From: CAADGL01 sp964643885
GTDB taxonomy: Bacteria > Planctomycetota > Phycisphaerae > UBA1845 > Fen-1342
Length of the DNA: 46,763 nucleotides
Assembly: GCA_964643885.1 (NCBI GenBank)
Contig: CAZXUI010000029.1
Location: 1-46,763, forward strand
Direction of reading: 5' to 3'
Below the pieces are notes generated by a model. The model did not search any database. It was not told the origin of the DNA and worked only from the letters and a program-made list of their open reading frames with translations. The position numbers and the translations under genes were made by a program. Below are positions 1 to 7,956 of the stretch, in pieces; position 1 is the stretch's first letter, and the number at the start of each line of letters is the position of its first letter.

Positions 1-511
1 AGCTGCGCTTGCCCATGCCACCCGGCCGCAGTCGGCGACCCCCTTAATCCCTCAACAATTCCCCACCCCCGCACCTAGGCACGTCCCCCCTAGAAAACCA
101 AGCCCCGATAACCACAATCCAGGGGGTCAGAATCATGCCCGCGCTTGACCCCCTTGATCTGACCCCCTTCACTCACGCGCCCCGCGGCCCCAACCCCATA
201 CTGAGCGCGCGCCCCGCCGCCCGAACCTCGCCTCGAGCACAAATCCATCGCCCCGGGAGCAATACTCGACGCGCGCAAAAACCCGCCCCCAGGCCCCCCC
301 GCTGCTCGAAACGGCCGGCCAAAGCGAGCCCGGCTCGATCAGCCGCCGCGCCCCGCAGGTCGCACCAACCCGCGCTGGTCCGGTACCATCCGCACTGCGT
401 GAGCGCTGCGGCGGCGACCCTGCGCGGGGGTCGCCGGCCAGCCTCGTTTCGCGAACCCCGAGATTCTTGGTCCATCTGACGGGCCGTGCCGGTCCGCAGG
501 GGAGCTGGTCG
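1..511. other. Non-coding left end
   Basis: No convincing gene is seen before pgi. The first 160 bases are the inverted repeat. The rest (160-511) is C-rich sequence with open frames on both strands that look like the by-product of high GC: proline/arginine-rich, no recognisable motif, no good ribosome binding site. The pgi promoter should lie here but no clear -35/-10 pair stands out. Confidence 0.6.
41..159. repeat. Left copy of inverted repeat pair
   Basis: This stretch is the reverse complement of 46486-46610. By eye there are about eight differences over the best 98 positions (61-159). It contains an internal dyad, GGGGGTCA at 122-129 against TGACCCCC at 146-153, and a further GACCCCC at 161-167. 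The C-rich, TGACCCCC-type palindromes resemble REP-like or TRASH elements that accompany Y1 (IS200-like) transposases, but no transposase is present in the window. The position at the very start of the sequence suggests that the assembly broke at this repeat. Confidence 0.8.
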
Positions 512-1924
512 ATGCCCGCGGCGATGATCGAGCTGGATTATGGATGCGTTCTGGTCAAGGCGATCGGCGGCAAACACGGGCTGGCTCCGGCGGAACTGAA
601 GCGCGGACAGCCGGCCGTCGCCGCGCTGGTCGAGACGATCGAGCGGCAGCGCGGCCAGAAGCTGCACCGCTACCGCGACCTGCCGTCCGACAAGGCGATG
701 CTGGCGGAGGTCAAGCAGGCCGCCGCCGCCCGCAAGGGCAAGTTCGAGAACCTCGTCGTGCTCGGCATCGGCGGCTCGGCCCTGGGCAACACGGCCCTTC
801 AGACGGCCCTGAATCCCCCCTATTACAACCTGCTGCCGCCGCGGCAGCGCCGCGGGCCGCGGCTCTTCGTGATGGACAACGTCGACCCGGTGCAGTTCGC
901 CAACATGCTCGAGGCGCTCTGCGGCGGGCTGCGAAAGACGCTCTTCAACGTGATCAGCAAGTCGGGCGAGACGGCCGAGACGACCGCGCAGTTCCTGATC
1001 GTGCGCGATCTGCTGAAGCGCCGGCTGGGGGCGGCCGCGCTGCGGCGCAACGTGCTGGTGACGACGGACCCGCAGTCGGGCACGATGCGCGAGCTGGCGG
1101 ACGCGGAGGGGTACGAGACGCTGAGCGTTCCGCCGGGCGTGGGCGGGCGCTGGTCGGTGCTCTCGGCGGTGGGGCTGTTCTCGGCGGCGATGTGCGGGAT
1201 CGACGTGGCCGGCTTGCTGGCGGGCGCGCGGACGATGGAGGAGCGCGTCGGTCTGCGCGACGTGGCCCGCAACCCGGCCGCGACGCTGGCTCAGGTGCTG
1301 CACGCGTTCTACGTGCGCGGCAAGCGGCTGCACGTGCTGATGCCCTACAGCTACCAGCTCAAGGACCTGGCGGACTGGTATCGGCAGCTCTGGGCCGAGA
1401 GCCTAGGCAAGTGCCGCGATCTGGACGGCCAGCCGACGATCGTCGGGCCGACGCCGATCCGCGCTCTGGGCGCGACGGACCAGCATTCGCAGGTGCAGCT
1501 CTATCGCGAAGGGCCCAACGACAAGGTTTTCATCTTCCTGCAAGTCGAGCGCTTCGCGGCCGACGTGCGCATCCCGAAGTCGGCCGGCGTGCCGGAAGCG
1601 ATGGGCTATCTGGGCGGCAGCACGCTGGGCAAGCTGCTGAACGCCGAGAAGCTGGCGACCGAGTGCGCCCTGGCGGCCAGCCAGCGGCCGTGCCTGACGA
1701 TTCGCTTTCCCAGGATCGACGCGGCGACGGTCGGGCAGTTCATCATGCTCTGGGAAGCGACGACGACGATCATGGCGGGCCTGCTGAACGTGGACGCGTA
1801 TGACCAGCCGGCCGTGCAGCTCGGCAAGGAGTACACATTCGCACTGATGGGGCGGCAGGGCTACGATGAGCAGCGCAAGACGCTGAGGCGGTTTGCGGCC
1901 GGTGCGGGCAAGCACACGGTCTGA
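512..1924 (+). CDS. pgi: Glucose-6-phosphate isomerase
   Basis: Interconverts glucose-6-phosphate and fructose-6-phosphate in the cytoplasm and supplies fructose-6-phosphate for mannose-type nucleotide sugars. The 470-residue protein shows the sugar-isomerase hallmarks in order: GIGGSALGN, SKSGETAETT, a TTDPQSGTMRELA segment, the PGI signature ESLGK with its catalytic Glu, and a C-terminal QLGKEYTFALM. The ATG at 512 is preferred over an in-frame TTG at 467 because AGGGGAG lies about nine bases upstream of it; the next ATG at 524 is also possible. The length fits the shorter bacterial PGI group. The next gene starts 25 bases downstream on the same strand and works in the same sugar-phosphate route, so the two are probably cotranscribed. 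Confidence 0.95.
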   Translation: MPAAMIELDYGCVLVKAIGGKHGLAPAELKRGQPAVAALVETIERQRGQKLHRYRDLPSDKAMLAEVKQAAAARKGKFENLVVLGIGGSALGNTALQTALNPPYYNLLPPRQRRGPRLFVMDNVDPVQFANMLEALCGGLRKTLFNVISKSGETAETTAQFLIVRDLLKRRLGAAALRRNVLVTTDPQSGTMRELADAEGYETLSVPPGVGGRWSVLSAVGLFSAAMCGIDVAGLLAGARTMEERVGLRDVARNPAATLAQVLHAFYVRGKRLHVLMPYSYQLKDLADWYRQLWAESLGKCRDLDGQPTIVGPTPIRALGATDQHSQVQLYREGPNDKVFIFLQVERFAADVRIPKSAGVPEAMGYLGGSTLGKLLNAEKLATECALAASQRPCLTIRFPRIDAATVGQFIMLWEATTTIMAGLLNVDAYDQPAVQLGKEYTFALMGRQGYDEQRKTLRRFAAGAGKHTV

Positions 1925-1949
1925 CGGAGCGGGCACCAAAGGGAGCAGT

Positions 1950-3020
1950 ATGCGACATGCCGTGATCATGGCCGGGGGGTCCGGGCAGCGGTTGTGGCCG
2001 TTGAGTCGTAAGATGCGGCCGAAGCAGCTTCTGCGGCTGTTCGAGGGGGCGTCGCTGCTACAGGTGGCCTATCGGCGGCTGGAGGGGATCTTCGATCCGC
2101 AGAATGTGTACGTGGTGACGTCGGCGGCGTACGCGGAGATGGTGGCGGCGGAGCTGCCTGAGCTGCCGCGAGCGAACATCATCGGCGAGCCGGTGGGGCG
2201 CGACACGGCCAACGCGATCGGCCTGGCGGCGCACCTGCTTTCGCTGCGCGATCCGGACGGGACGATGGCGGTGTTCACGGCGGATCACATCATCAGTCCG
2301 CGGCACGCGTTCGATGCGGCCATCCGGTCCGGCCTGGATGTGGCGGAAAGGCAAACGGACTCGCTGGTGACGTTCGGCATCCGGCCGGACAGCCCGCACA
2401 CGGGCTATGGCTACGTTCATCGCGGCGAGCAGCTCGAGCCCGGCGTGTGGCGTGTGCGCGAGTTCAAGGAGAAGCCGGAGCGGCATGTTGCCGAGTCGTA
2501 CGTTCAGTCGGGCGAGTACTTCTGGAACAGCGGCATGTTCTGCTGGAAGCTGCGAACGATCCTGGGTGAGCTGGAGCGGAACCTGCCGGAGAACCACCGG
2601 GCGCTGGCGGAGCTGGCGGCGGGCTGGGAGGCGCTGTCGACGTCGCTCGAGGGGGGGGCGCGCTTCCAGGCTCTCAAGCCGATCTCGATCGACTACGGCG
2701 TAATGGAGCGGGCCGGGCACGTGCTGGTCGTCGAGATGAACTGCCGCTGGCTGGACGTGGGCTCGTGGAGCGCGATCGGCGTGACACGCAAGCCCGACGA
2801 GGCGGGCAATCTTGTGATCGCCTCGCGGGCGCTGGCACTGAGCGGGGGGGACAACGTGCTCATCAGCGAAGACGGCCACCTGATCGTGACGCTCGGCGTG
2901 AGCAACATCGTCGTCGTTCATAGCGACGACGTGACGCTGGTCTGTCACCGCGACTATGAGCAGCAGTGCCGCGAGCTGCCGCGGGTCTGTCGCGAGCGCT
3001 TCGGCGACCAGTATGAGTGA
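1950..3020 (+). CDS. manC: Mannose-1-phosphate guanylyltransferase, single domain
   Basis: Makes GDP-mannose from GTP and mannose-1-phosphate, the donor for mannose, fucose and rhamnose-type residues in surface glycans. The 356-residue protein starts with the nucleotidyltransferase loop MAGGSGQRLWPLSR and the following KQ of RPKQLL. It then has FTADHII, the product-site segment FKEKPE, the FWNSGMF motif typical of GMPs, and a late WLDVGSW. It lacks the C-terminal cupin/isomerase domain of bifunctional ManC/AlgA, so the mannose isomerase step must be elsewhere. ATG 1950 is chosen because the GMP motif begins five residues later and GGGAG lies just upstream. It is the natural partner of pgi and could serve the polysaccharide locus at 26-39 kb. 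Confidence 0.92.
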   Translation: MRHAVIMAGGSGQRLWPLSRKMRPKQLLRLFEGASLLQVAYRRLEGIFDPQNVYVVTSAAYAEMVAAELPELPRANIIGEPVGRDTANAIGLAAHLLSLRDPDGTMAVFTADHIISPRHAFDAAIRSGLDVAERQTDSLVTFGIRPDSPHTGYGYVHRGEQLEPGVWRVREFKEKPERHVAESYVQSGEYFWNSGMFCWKLRTILGELERNLPENHRALAELAAGWEALSTSLEGGARFQALKPISIDYGVMERAGHVLVVEMNCRWLDVGSWSAIGVTRKPDEAGNLVIASRALALSGGDNVLISEDGHLIVTLGVSNIVVVHSDDVTLVCHRDYEQQCRELPRVCRERFGDQYE

Positions 3021-3426
3021 CGGCTGGCCGCCAGACAGTCCGGAGCGGCGTATTGGAACAAAATCCATTTGGCCCGGACAGGCGGCGGCTCGTATACTCC
3101 TAGTGGTTGACAATGCAGGGCAGCAGGACGCCGGCCGGGCGATAAATCGTCTGCGCGATTTCATACGGCCAGCCCTCATACGTTCACGCCCCGCCGCTCT
3201 GTGTGGCTCCTGCCTGGCAACCGAACCGGGCCCTTGGATGTAAACCATTGGCTCGAAAGAGGTTACAAGCTGCGATGTGAGTTCAGCGCGCCCGCCTGGG
3301 TACGGCTGCGCCGCCGCAATGGCGGCTTGCCGGCGGTCGGCACGCGAGGTCAATCGGCCGAGGCTCGCGGGAGAGCGCGGCGAGTGTGAGAGCGCAGCAC
3401 CGGGAACGTTAGAAGCCAGGAATCAC
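3021..3426 (+). other. 406-bp intergenic region
   Basis: No gene is recognised here. It holds a possible promoter (3069-3098) and a weak dyad, GTAAACC near 3239 against GGTTAC ending at 3265. The open frames running through it lack motifs. If the promoter is used, the unknown gene at 3427 has a leader of over 300 bases, which could carry a regulatory RNA, but I recognise no riboswitch family. Confidence 0.5.
3069..3098 (+). promoter_or_regulatory. Possible sigma70-type promoter
   Basis: TTGGCC at 3069-3074, an 18-base spacer and TATACT at 3093-3098. The -10 matches five of six consensus bases, the -35 three of six. It sits 329 bases before the unknown gene at 3427. Motif match only. Confidence 0.3.
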
Positions 3427-3810
3427 ATGATTAGATCCGCCATAGCGTCGCTCTGGGGTTCCGGTCAGAAGACCGGCGAGGTGAAGAAGCGCAAGTCGCC
3501 GACCGTCAGCGAGTCGTTCGGTCCGCCGCTGACGGAAGAGGAGATGACCGGCAACCTGACCGAGATGGAGCGGCGGCTGAACGCCGAGATGAAGTGTCCG
3601 GCGGGCAAGAACCAGGTTTTCCTGCGGTCGCTGCTGACGGGGCGGGGGACGGGCACCACGCCGCCGCGGATCGCGCTGAAGTGCAGCTTCAGGCGCGACA
3701 TCGGCCAGACGCCGGAAGTGTTCTATGAGCACATCCGCGATGTCTGCTGCTGCGATCCGGAGAAGTGCGAGGCGTATCGGGCCTTCAAGGATCGGTTCGT
3801 ACAGACTTGA
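3427..3810 (+). CDS. Unknown cysteine-containing protein
   Basis: A 127-residue protein of no family I can name. It is basic at the N-terminus, then predicted helical (EEEMTGNLTEMERRLNAEM), and carries six cysteines: one in MKCPAGK, one in LKCSFRR and four in DVCCCDPEKC near the end. Spacing of this kind suggests a bound metal ion or Fe-S cluster, but that is inference. No signal peptide or membrane segment is seen, so it is probably cytoplasmic. ATG 3427 is chosen because CCAGGA lies just upstream and the protein-like composition begins there; the frame is open further upstream but with arginine-rich, non-protein-like sequence. It stands alone and ends at a strong hairpin shared with the opposing gene. 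Confidence 0.75.
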   Translation: MIRSAIASLWGSGQKTGEVKKRKSPTVSESFGPPLTEEEMTGNLTEMERRLNAEMKCPAGKNQVFLRSLLTGRGTGTTPPRIALKCSFRRDIGQTPEVFYEHIRDVCCCDPEKCEAYRAFKDRFVQT

Positions 3811-3830
3811 CGCGTGCCGCGGATAGACGG

Positions 3831-3869
3831 CGGGCGGCGGTGCATCCGGAAAGGGTCCACCGTCGCCCG
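3831..3869. terminator. Bidirectional hairpin between convergent genes
   Basis: CGGGCGGCGGTG (3831-3842) pairs with CACCGTCGCCCG (3858-3869): twelve base pairs with one G-U wobble around a 15-base loop. It sits 20 bases after the stop at 3810 and 52 bases from the opposing stop at 3922. There is no strong T tract on either side, so it may rely on Rho or simply protect both transcripts. Confidence 0.65.
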
Positions 3870-3921
3870 TTGCGTTCACTGGATGAGCGCGGACCGAATC
3901 TGCTGATCCGCGGGCGCCGGA

Positions 3922-4455
3922 TCAGTCGTGATCGTGGCCGGCGTGCTCGTCCTGGCCGCCCTGGCCACTCTGATTGCTCTTGCCGTTGGCCGCGCCTGAC
4001 GCGCGGGCGTTCTCGATTCTCAGGGCGTTGACCTTCTGGTCAAAGGTGGCGGCCTGCTGCTCGTTGAGAATGGCGCGGACGTCGGCGATGAGCTGGTCGA
4101 GGGCGGCGCGGCGCTGCACGTCGCCGTACTGGATCAGGTTGTTGATCTTCTGGCGAAAGCCGTCCTTGATCTCGGCCAGGCGCGACTTCTGATCGTCGCT
4201 GTCGACGAGCATCTCGCCGATCTTGAAGACATCCCACGGGCGAAGGACGCCGCCGGGGTGGCGCTCGAGCCGGGCGATGGCCTGCTCGAGCGTCTGCTTC
4301 TGCTCGTCGGTGAGCTTGGCCTTGAGGTTGTCGAAGAACTCCCGCTCGGCGTTCTCGAGCGAGACCATGTCCTGGAGCTCTTTTCGAATCGCATCCGCCC
4401 GGGCCTGGTTGCCTTCCTTGAGCGCCTGCTCGAGCTCCTGCGACTTGGCCTGGAT
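3922..4455 (-). CDS. Unknown helical protein with His-rich tail, 5' end in gap
   Basis: Only the C-terminal 177 residues are visible; the start is lost in the gap at 4456-4555. The visible part is almost entirely charged helix. It contains KLTDEQKQTLEQAI, reminiscent of the LTxEQ segments of Spy/CpxP-type periplasmic proteins, and ends in a glycine/serine/glutamine linker followed by DEHAGHDHD. The His/Asp-rich tail could bind metal ions. Families of this look usually have a signal peptide, which would be in the missing part. The gene converges with the cysteine protein at 3427 across the hairpin. Function unknown; the periplasmic assignment is inference. Confidence 0.7.
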   Translation of the reverse strand: MQAKSQELEQALKEGNQARADAIRKELQDMVSLENAEREFFDNLKAKLTDEQKQTLEQAIARLERHPGGVLRPWDVFKIGEMLVDSDDQKSRLAEIKDGFRQKINNLIQYGDVQRRAALDQLIADVRAILNEQQAATFDQKVNALRIENARASGAANGKSNQSGQGGQDEHAGHDHD

Positions 4456-4555
4456 NNNNNNNNNNNNNNNNNNNNNNNNNNNNNNNNNNNNNNNNNNNNN
4501 NNNNNNNNNNNNNNNNNNNNNNNNNNNNNNNNNNNNNNNNNNNNNNNNNNNNNNN
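4456..4555. other. Assembly gap (100 N)
   Basis: Exactly 100 N, the usual placeholder for a gap of unknown size. It removes the start of the minus-strand gene ending at 3922. Confidence 0.98.
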
Positions 4556-4699
4556 CGGCCGCGCCCGGGCGCGGTCCCTGCCACGTTGCCGGCTGGGCGA
4601 GTATGCTGGGGGGTGCCGATAAGTTCACGATGGACGAAGAATTCGGCATCTGCCGGGCGGCTGAGAAGCGCGGCGCCGTTCGGCGGCGGAGAGCTCGGA

Positions 4700-6055
4700 T
4701 TGCTGTCCAGGCTGACCTACCGACCTGAGTTCCTGCTGGTCTTTACCTTCACCGGGCTGATCCTGGTCGGCGGGACGCTGCTTTCGCTGCCCGTCTGCCA
4801 GGCGGAGCCGGGGCGCGTGGGGGTGCTGGACGCGTTCTTCACGGCCACGTCGGCGGTGTGCGTAACGGGGTTGATCACGAAGGATACGCCGGTCGATTTT
4901 TCGCGCGTGGGTCAGACGGTCATCCTGGTGCTGATCCAGCTTGGGGGGTTGGGGGTGATGACGTTCGGGGCGCTGATCGCGCAGGTTCTGGGGCGGCGGC
5001 TGTCGTTCGGTTCGACCGCGGCGCTGCGTGACGTGCTCTTTCAGCGCGACGTGCAGCAGGGATTCCGCTCGGCGGTCGTGCACGTCGTGGGGCTTGTGCT
5101 GGTGGTCGAGCTGCTCGGGGCGGTGCTGCTCTACTTGGCGCTGCGGCAGATGCCGGCGGGGACGGGCGGATGGTACGAGGCGGTGTTCCTGTCGATCTCG
5201 GCCTTCTGCAACGCGGGCTTTTCGGTCTACAGCGACAGCATCGTCGGCGTCCGCGGATCGACGCTGCTGGTCGGCACGATCATGGGACTCATCATCCTGG
5301 GCGGTCTGGGGTACATGGTGGTGCTGGAAGTGGCGGGGCGGCTGAGCGCGCGGCTGGTCGGCCGGCGGCCGCGGAGCGTCGTATGGAGCCTGAATACACG
5401 GATCGTGCTGACGGCCAGCGCGGTGCTGATCTTCGGCGGGGCGCTGGCGCTGATTCTGCTCGGGCTGACGGCGGACGAGGAGACGTGGGGCGAGACGATC
5501 TGGCACGCGCTGTTTCAGTCGGTGACGGCGCGGACGGCGGGGTTCAATTCGGTGGATGTCAGCCTGCTGCCGGTGCCGTCGCTGCTGATTCTGATCGGAC
5601 TGATGTACGTGGGCGGCTCACCGGGCTCCTGCGCAGGAGGCGTGAAGACCACGTCGGTGGCGGTATGGGCGGCGCGGGTGGTGAACCAGCTTCTGCGAAA
5701 CGACCGCGTGCACCTCGGCGGGCGGCGGATCGAAGATGACATTCTGCGGCGGGCGTCGCTGGTGATGGGGCTCGCCACGGGCTGGATCACGGTGGGAGTG
5801 ATGATCCTGGCGATCACGGAGGATGTCGGGAGCACAGCGCGGTTCGAGGAGCTCATCTTCGAGCAGGTCAGCGCGTTCGGGACGGTGGGGCTGTCGACAG
5901 GCCTGACTCCGAAGCTCTCGACGGCGGGTAAGCTTTGGATCATGGCGTCGATGTTCGTCGGCCGGCTGGGGCCGCTGACCGTGGCGCTGGCGGTGGTGAC
6001 CCAGCGACGGCGGGTTCCGGTCGACTATCCGCGTGAGCCGGTGATGATCGGCTGA
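4700..6055 (+). CDS. ktrB: K+ uptake channel subunit, KtrB/TrkH family
   Basis: Membrane subunit of a Ktr-type potassium uptake system, with about eight to ten hydrophobic segments. The four pore-loop filters are visible in order: SAVCVTGL, SAFCNAGF, TARTAGFN and SAFGTVGLS, each with the conserved glycine. The third repeat is followed by GGSPGSCAGGVKTT, the intramembrane gate region of this superfamily. At 451 residues it matches KtrB (about 445) rather than longer TrkH. The start is taken as TTG 4700 because GGAGAG lies six bases upstream and the protein then begins directly before the first membrane helix; an in-frame GTG at 4613 lacks a proper site. The gene for the regulatory ring subunit follows after 11 bases, so the two form an operon. 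Confidence 0.93.
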   Translation: MLSRLTYRPEFLLVFTFTGLILVGGTLLSLPVCQAEPGRVGVLDAFFTATSAVCVTGLITKDTPVDFSRVGQTVILVLIQLGGLGVMTFGALIAQVLGRRLSFGSTAALRDVLFQRDVQQGFRSAVVHVVGLVLVVELLGAVLLYLALRQMPAGTGGWYEAVFLSISAFCNAGFSVYSDSIVGVRGSTLLVGTIMGLIILGGLGYMVVLEVAGRLSARLVGRRPRSVVWSLNTRIVLTASAVLIFGGALALILLGLTADEETWGETIWHALFQSVTARTAGFNSVDVSLLPVPSLLILIGLMYVGGSPGSCAGGVKTTSVAVWAARVVNQLLRNDRVHLGGRRIEDDILRRASLVMGLATGWITVGVMILAITEDVGSTARFEELIFEQVSAFGTVGLSTGLTPKLSTAGKLWIMASMFVGRLGPLTVALAVVTQRRRVPVDYPREPVMIG

Positions 6056-6066
6056 GGAGGCGCGTG

Positions 6067-6713
6067 ATGCGTCAGGTGTGCGTGATCGGGCTGGGGCAAT
6101 TCGGCAGTCACCTGGCGCGGATGCTGGTGAAGATGGGCTGCGAGGTGCTGGCGATCGACGTGAACGAGCAGCGGATCGAGGACATCCGCGACGACGTGCA
6201 CCGGGCGCTGATCGGCGACGCGCGCAGCTTCCACCTGCTCAATAACGTGGTTTCGGACGCGGTGGACGAGGCGGTGATCTCGCTGGGGGAGACGAACATC
6301 GAGCCGAGCATTCTGTGCACGCTGAACATGCGGCGGATCGGGGTGAAGACGATTCTGTCGACGGCCCGCAACGACGATCATGCCCAGATTCTGCGCGCGG
6401 TGGGCGCGACGGAGGTGATCTTCCCGGAGCGCGAGACGGCCGAGCGGACGGCGCGGCGGATCGCCAACCCGGGACTGCGCGACATGTTCCCGCTGGCGGA
6501 CGATTACCGCATCATGGAGATCGTGGTGCCGCGGACGCTGACGGGCAAGTCGCTGGCGGAGCTCGATCTGCGCAAGCAGTTCGACCTGCTGGTGCTGGCG
6601 GTGAAGGGGGAGAAGGCCGAGCGATACAGCTTTCTGCCCAATGCCGAGACGGTGCTCAAGAAAGGCGACGAGGTGATGGTGCTCGGGCGCGAGCTGGACC
6701 TGGCGCGGTTCGC
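6067..6713 (+). CDS. ktrA: K+ uptake regulatory subunit KtrA, 3' end in gap
   Basis: Cytoplasmic nucleotide-binding subunit that gates KtrB. It begins with a Rossmann fold (CVIGLGQFGSHLA, then an acidic residue at the end of strand two in AIDVNEQRIEDI), followed by an RCK_C domain from about residue 135 (IMEIVVPRTLTGKSLAELDL and KKGDEVMVLG). ATG 6067 is preceded by AGGAGG with a six-base spacer; a GTG three bases earlier is less likely. 215 codons are visible before the gap, and KtrA proteins are about 220 residues, so only the last few residues are missing. The pair ktrB-ktrA would respond to ADP/ATP or cyclic-di-AMP by family knowledge; nothing here shows which. Confidence 0.92.
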
Positions 6714-6813
6714 NNNNNNNNNNNNNNNNNNNNNNNNNNNNNNNNNNNNNNNNNNNNNNNNNNNNNNNNNNNNNNNNNNNNNNNNNNNNNNNNNNNNNNN
6801 NNNNNNNNNNNNN
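6714..6813. other. Assembly gap (100 N)
   Basis: Exactly 100 N. It removes the last codons of ktrA, and the sequence resumes inside a repeat, which probably caused the break. Confidence 0.98.
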
Positions 6814-6870
6814 GCTCGGCGCACGGGGTTCCGAGGGGGGCGCAACGCCCGCGCTCCCCGGCGCCGTGCG
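6814..6870 (+). repeat. Partial copy of a palindromic repeat
   Basis: The sequence directly after the gap, CTCGGCGCACGGGGTTCCGA, matches CTTGGCGCACGGGGTTCTGA near the right end of the window (46685-46704) with two differences, and a GGG-rich then CGCCCGCG block follows in both. The left part of the element probably lies in the gap. It is probably an interspersed hairpin repeat of this genome. Confidence 0.55.
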
Positions 6871-6953
6871 ATGCGTGGGACGCAAGAGATACGCATCGAA
6901 GCGCTTTCAGCGCCCGCCGAAACGCGTTTCGGAGAGCGAATTCCGAGTTTTAT

Positions 6954-6982
6954 TTGACCCGGGGGTTAACCCGAAATAGGTT
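6954..6982 (+). promoter_or_regulatory. Possible promoter with palindrome in the spacer
   Basis: TTGACC at 6954-6959, a 17-base spacer and TAGGTT at 6977-6982, 21 bases before the ATG at 7004. The perfect ten-base palindrome GGGTTAACCC (6963-6972) fills the spacer, a classic place for a repressor site. The -10 is weak (three of six). Confidence 0.35.
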
Positions 6983-7003
6983 CTTACGTAGGCAGAGCAG
7001 CGT

Positions 7004-7516
7004 ATGCCCGTGCTCATCGACGGTAACAACCTGCTCTTCGCCGTGTGGGAGATGGAGGATCCGGAGCACCCGATCAGTCGTTCGAAGCTGTGTGCCGCGC
7101 TCGGGGCGTGGGCGCGTGCCACCGGCGAGCGGGTCAGCGTGGTTTTCGACGGCCCGCCGCCGGCCAATCAACAGCTCGCGCGGCAGATCGGCGATCCGGG
7201 TCTCGAGATCACATTCAGTGGCAGCGGCATCAAGGCCGACGCCGTCCTGATCGCGCGGATCGAGCGCGACTCGGCCGCGCGGCGCATGCTCGTCGTTTCG
7301 ACCGACCGCGAGATTCGCAAGGCGGCCCGGCGGCGGCGTGCGAGCTCCGTAACGTCGGCGGCCTTCTGGGAGGCGCTGCGGCGCGAGTTGAGTCGTCCGC
7401 CACGGCCGCGGCTGGAGCCGCCGGAGAAGGCGGCTGGCCTGGAGGCGGGTCAGACGGAGGCCTGGCTGCGCGAGCTGGGCTTCGAGCCGGACGGGAACGA
7501 AGGCCGCGACGAGTGA
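7004..7516 (+). CDS. YacP-like NYN domain protein, putative RNase
   Basis: A 170-residue protein with a PIN-like NYN fold. The opening PVLIDGNNLLF carries the first catalytic Asp and the conserved Asn pair. SVVFDGPPP and GIKADAVLIARIE supply further acidic residues, and LVVSTDREIRKAARRR is the characteristic late STDxxI motif. The C-terminal 50 residues are proline- and charge-rich and probably disordered. YacP (Rae1) of Bacillus cleaves mRNA at the ribosome; whether this relative does so is unknown. ATG 7004 fits the domain start exactly. A possible promoter lies just upstream. A small unknown gene follows 68 bases downstream on the same strand. Confidence 0.85.
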   Translation: MPVLIDGNNLLFAVWEMEDPEHPISRSKLCAALGAWARATGERVSVVFDGPPPANQQLARQIGDPGLEITFSGSGIKADAVLIARIERDSAARRMLVVSTDREIRKAARRRRASSVTSAAFWEALRRELSRPPRPRLEPPEKAAGLEAGQTEAWLRELGFEPDGNEGRDE

Positions 7517-7584
7517 TGCCGGGGGCTTACCGAGGCGCCGTTGCGCCGCAGCGTCGCCGCCGGGATGCGTAGCAGGAGAGACAC

Positions 7585-7956
7585 ATGGCGGCCGCGGAAA
7601 GTTCTCGGATAGGTTCGGGCTCCATGTCGACGGCACAGCTCGGCCGCTCCCTCGACGATATGTGGGCGATCGATTCCATCAGCGCGCAGATTTACCGCGT
7701 GCACTGCGAGGAAGCGGACGACAGGCATTGGATGTTGCGGTTGCCGGCCGGAGCACGGGTTTCGGCGGGCCAGCGGCTGGAACTCTGCTCACAGCGGCCG
7801 GGGCAGGCGCCGCCGCCGGGTGCGGGCTTCTGCCGCAGCGTCAGCATGACGGTGCTGGAAGTCGATTCGCAGGACGATGAGTCCGGGCGCGAGCAGCGCG
7901 TTCTCGCGCGGGCGAGCTCGCCGCTGGTCGGCCGCTCTACGGCGCCGGCGCACTGA
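7585..7956 (+). CDS. Small unknown protein
   Basis: A 123-residue protein I do not recognise. AGGAGAG lies four bases before ATG 7585, a good site. The middle part (about residues 25-95) reads like a compact beta domain: IDSISAQIYRVHCEE, WMLRLPAGARVSAGQRLELC and SVSMTVLEVDS. This layout recalls PilZ-like or OB-like barrels, but no RxxxR or other PilZ signature is seen. The last 20 bases overlap the end of the convergent acyl-CoA synthetase gene. It may share a transcript with the YacP-like gene. Confidence 0.65.
   Translation: MAAAESSRIGSGSMSTAQLGRSLDDMWAIDSISAQIYRVHCEEADDRHWMLRLPAGARVSAGQRLELCSQRPGQAPPPGAGFCRSVSMTVLEVDSQDDESGREQRVLARASSPLVGRSTAPAH

Noticed and set aside
135..479. A 114-codon plus-strand open frame before pgi
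   Set aside because: Begins inside the inverted repeat, Pro/Arg/Ala-rich, no binding site.
3107..3112. A perfect TTGACA in the intergenic region before the cysteine protein
   Set aside because: No -10-like hexamer lies 16-18 bases downstream, so it is unlikely to be a promoter by itself.
3201..3389. A 62-codon plus-strand open frame in the 3021-3426 region
   Set aside because: No motif, no good ribosome binding site and an arginine-rich end; not enough to call a gene.
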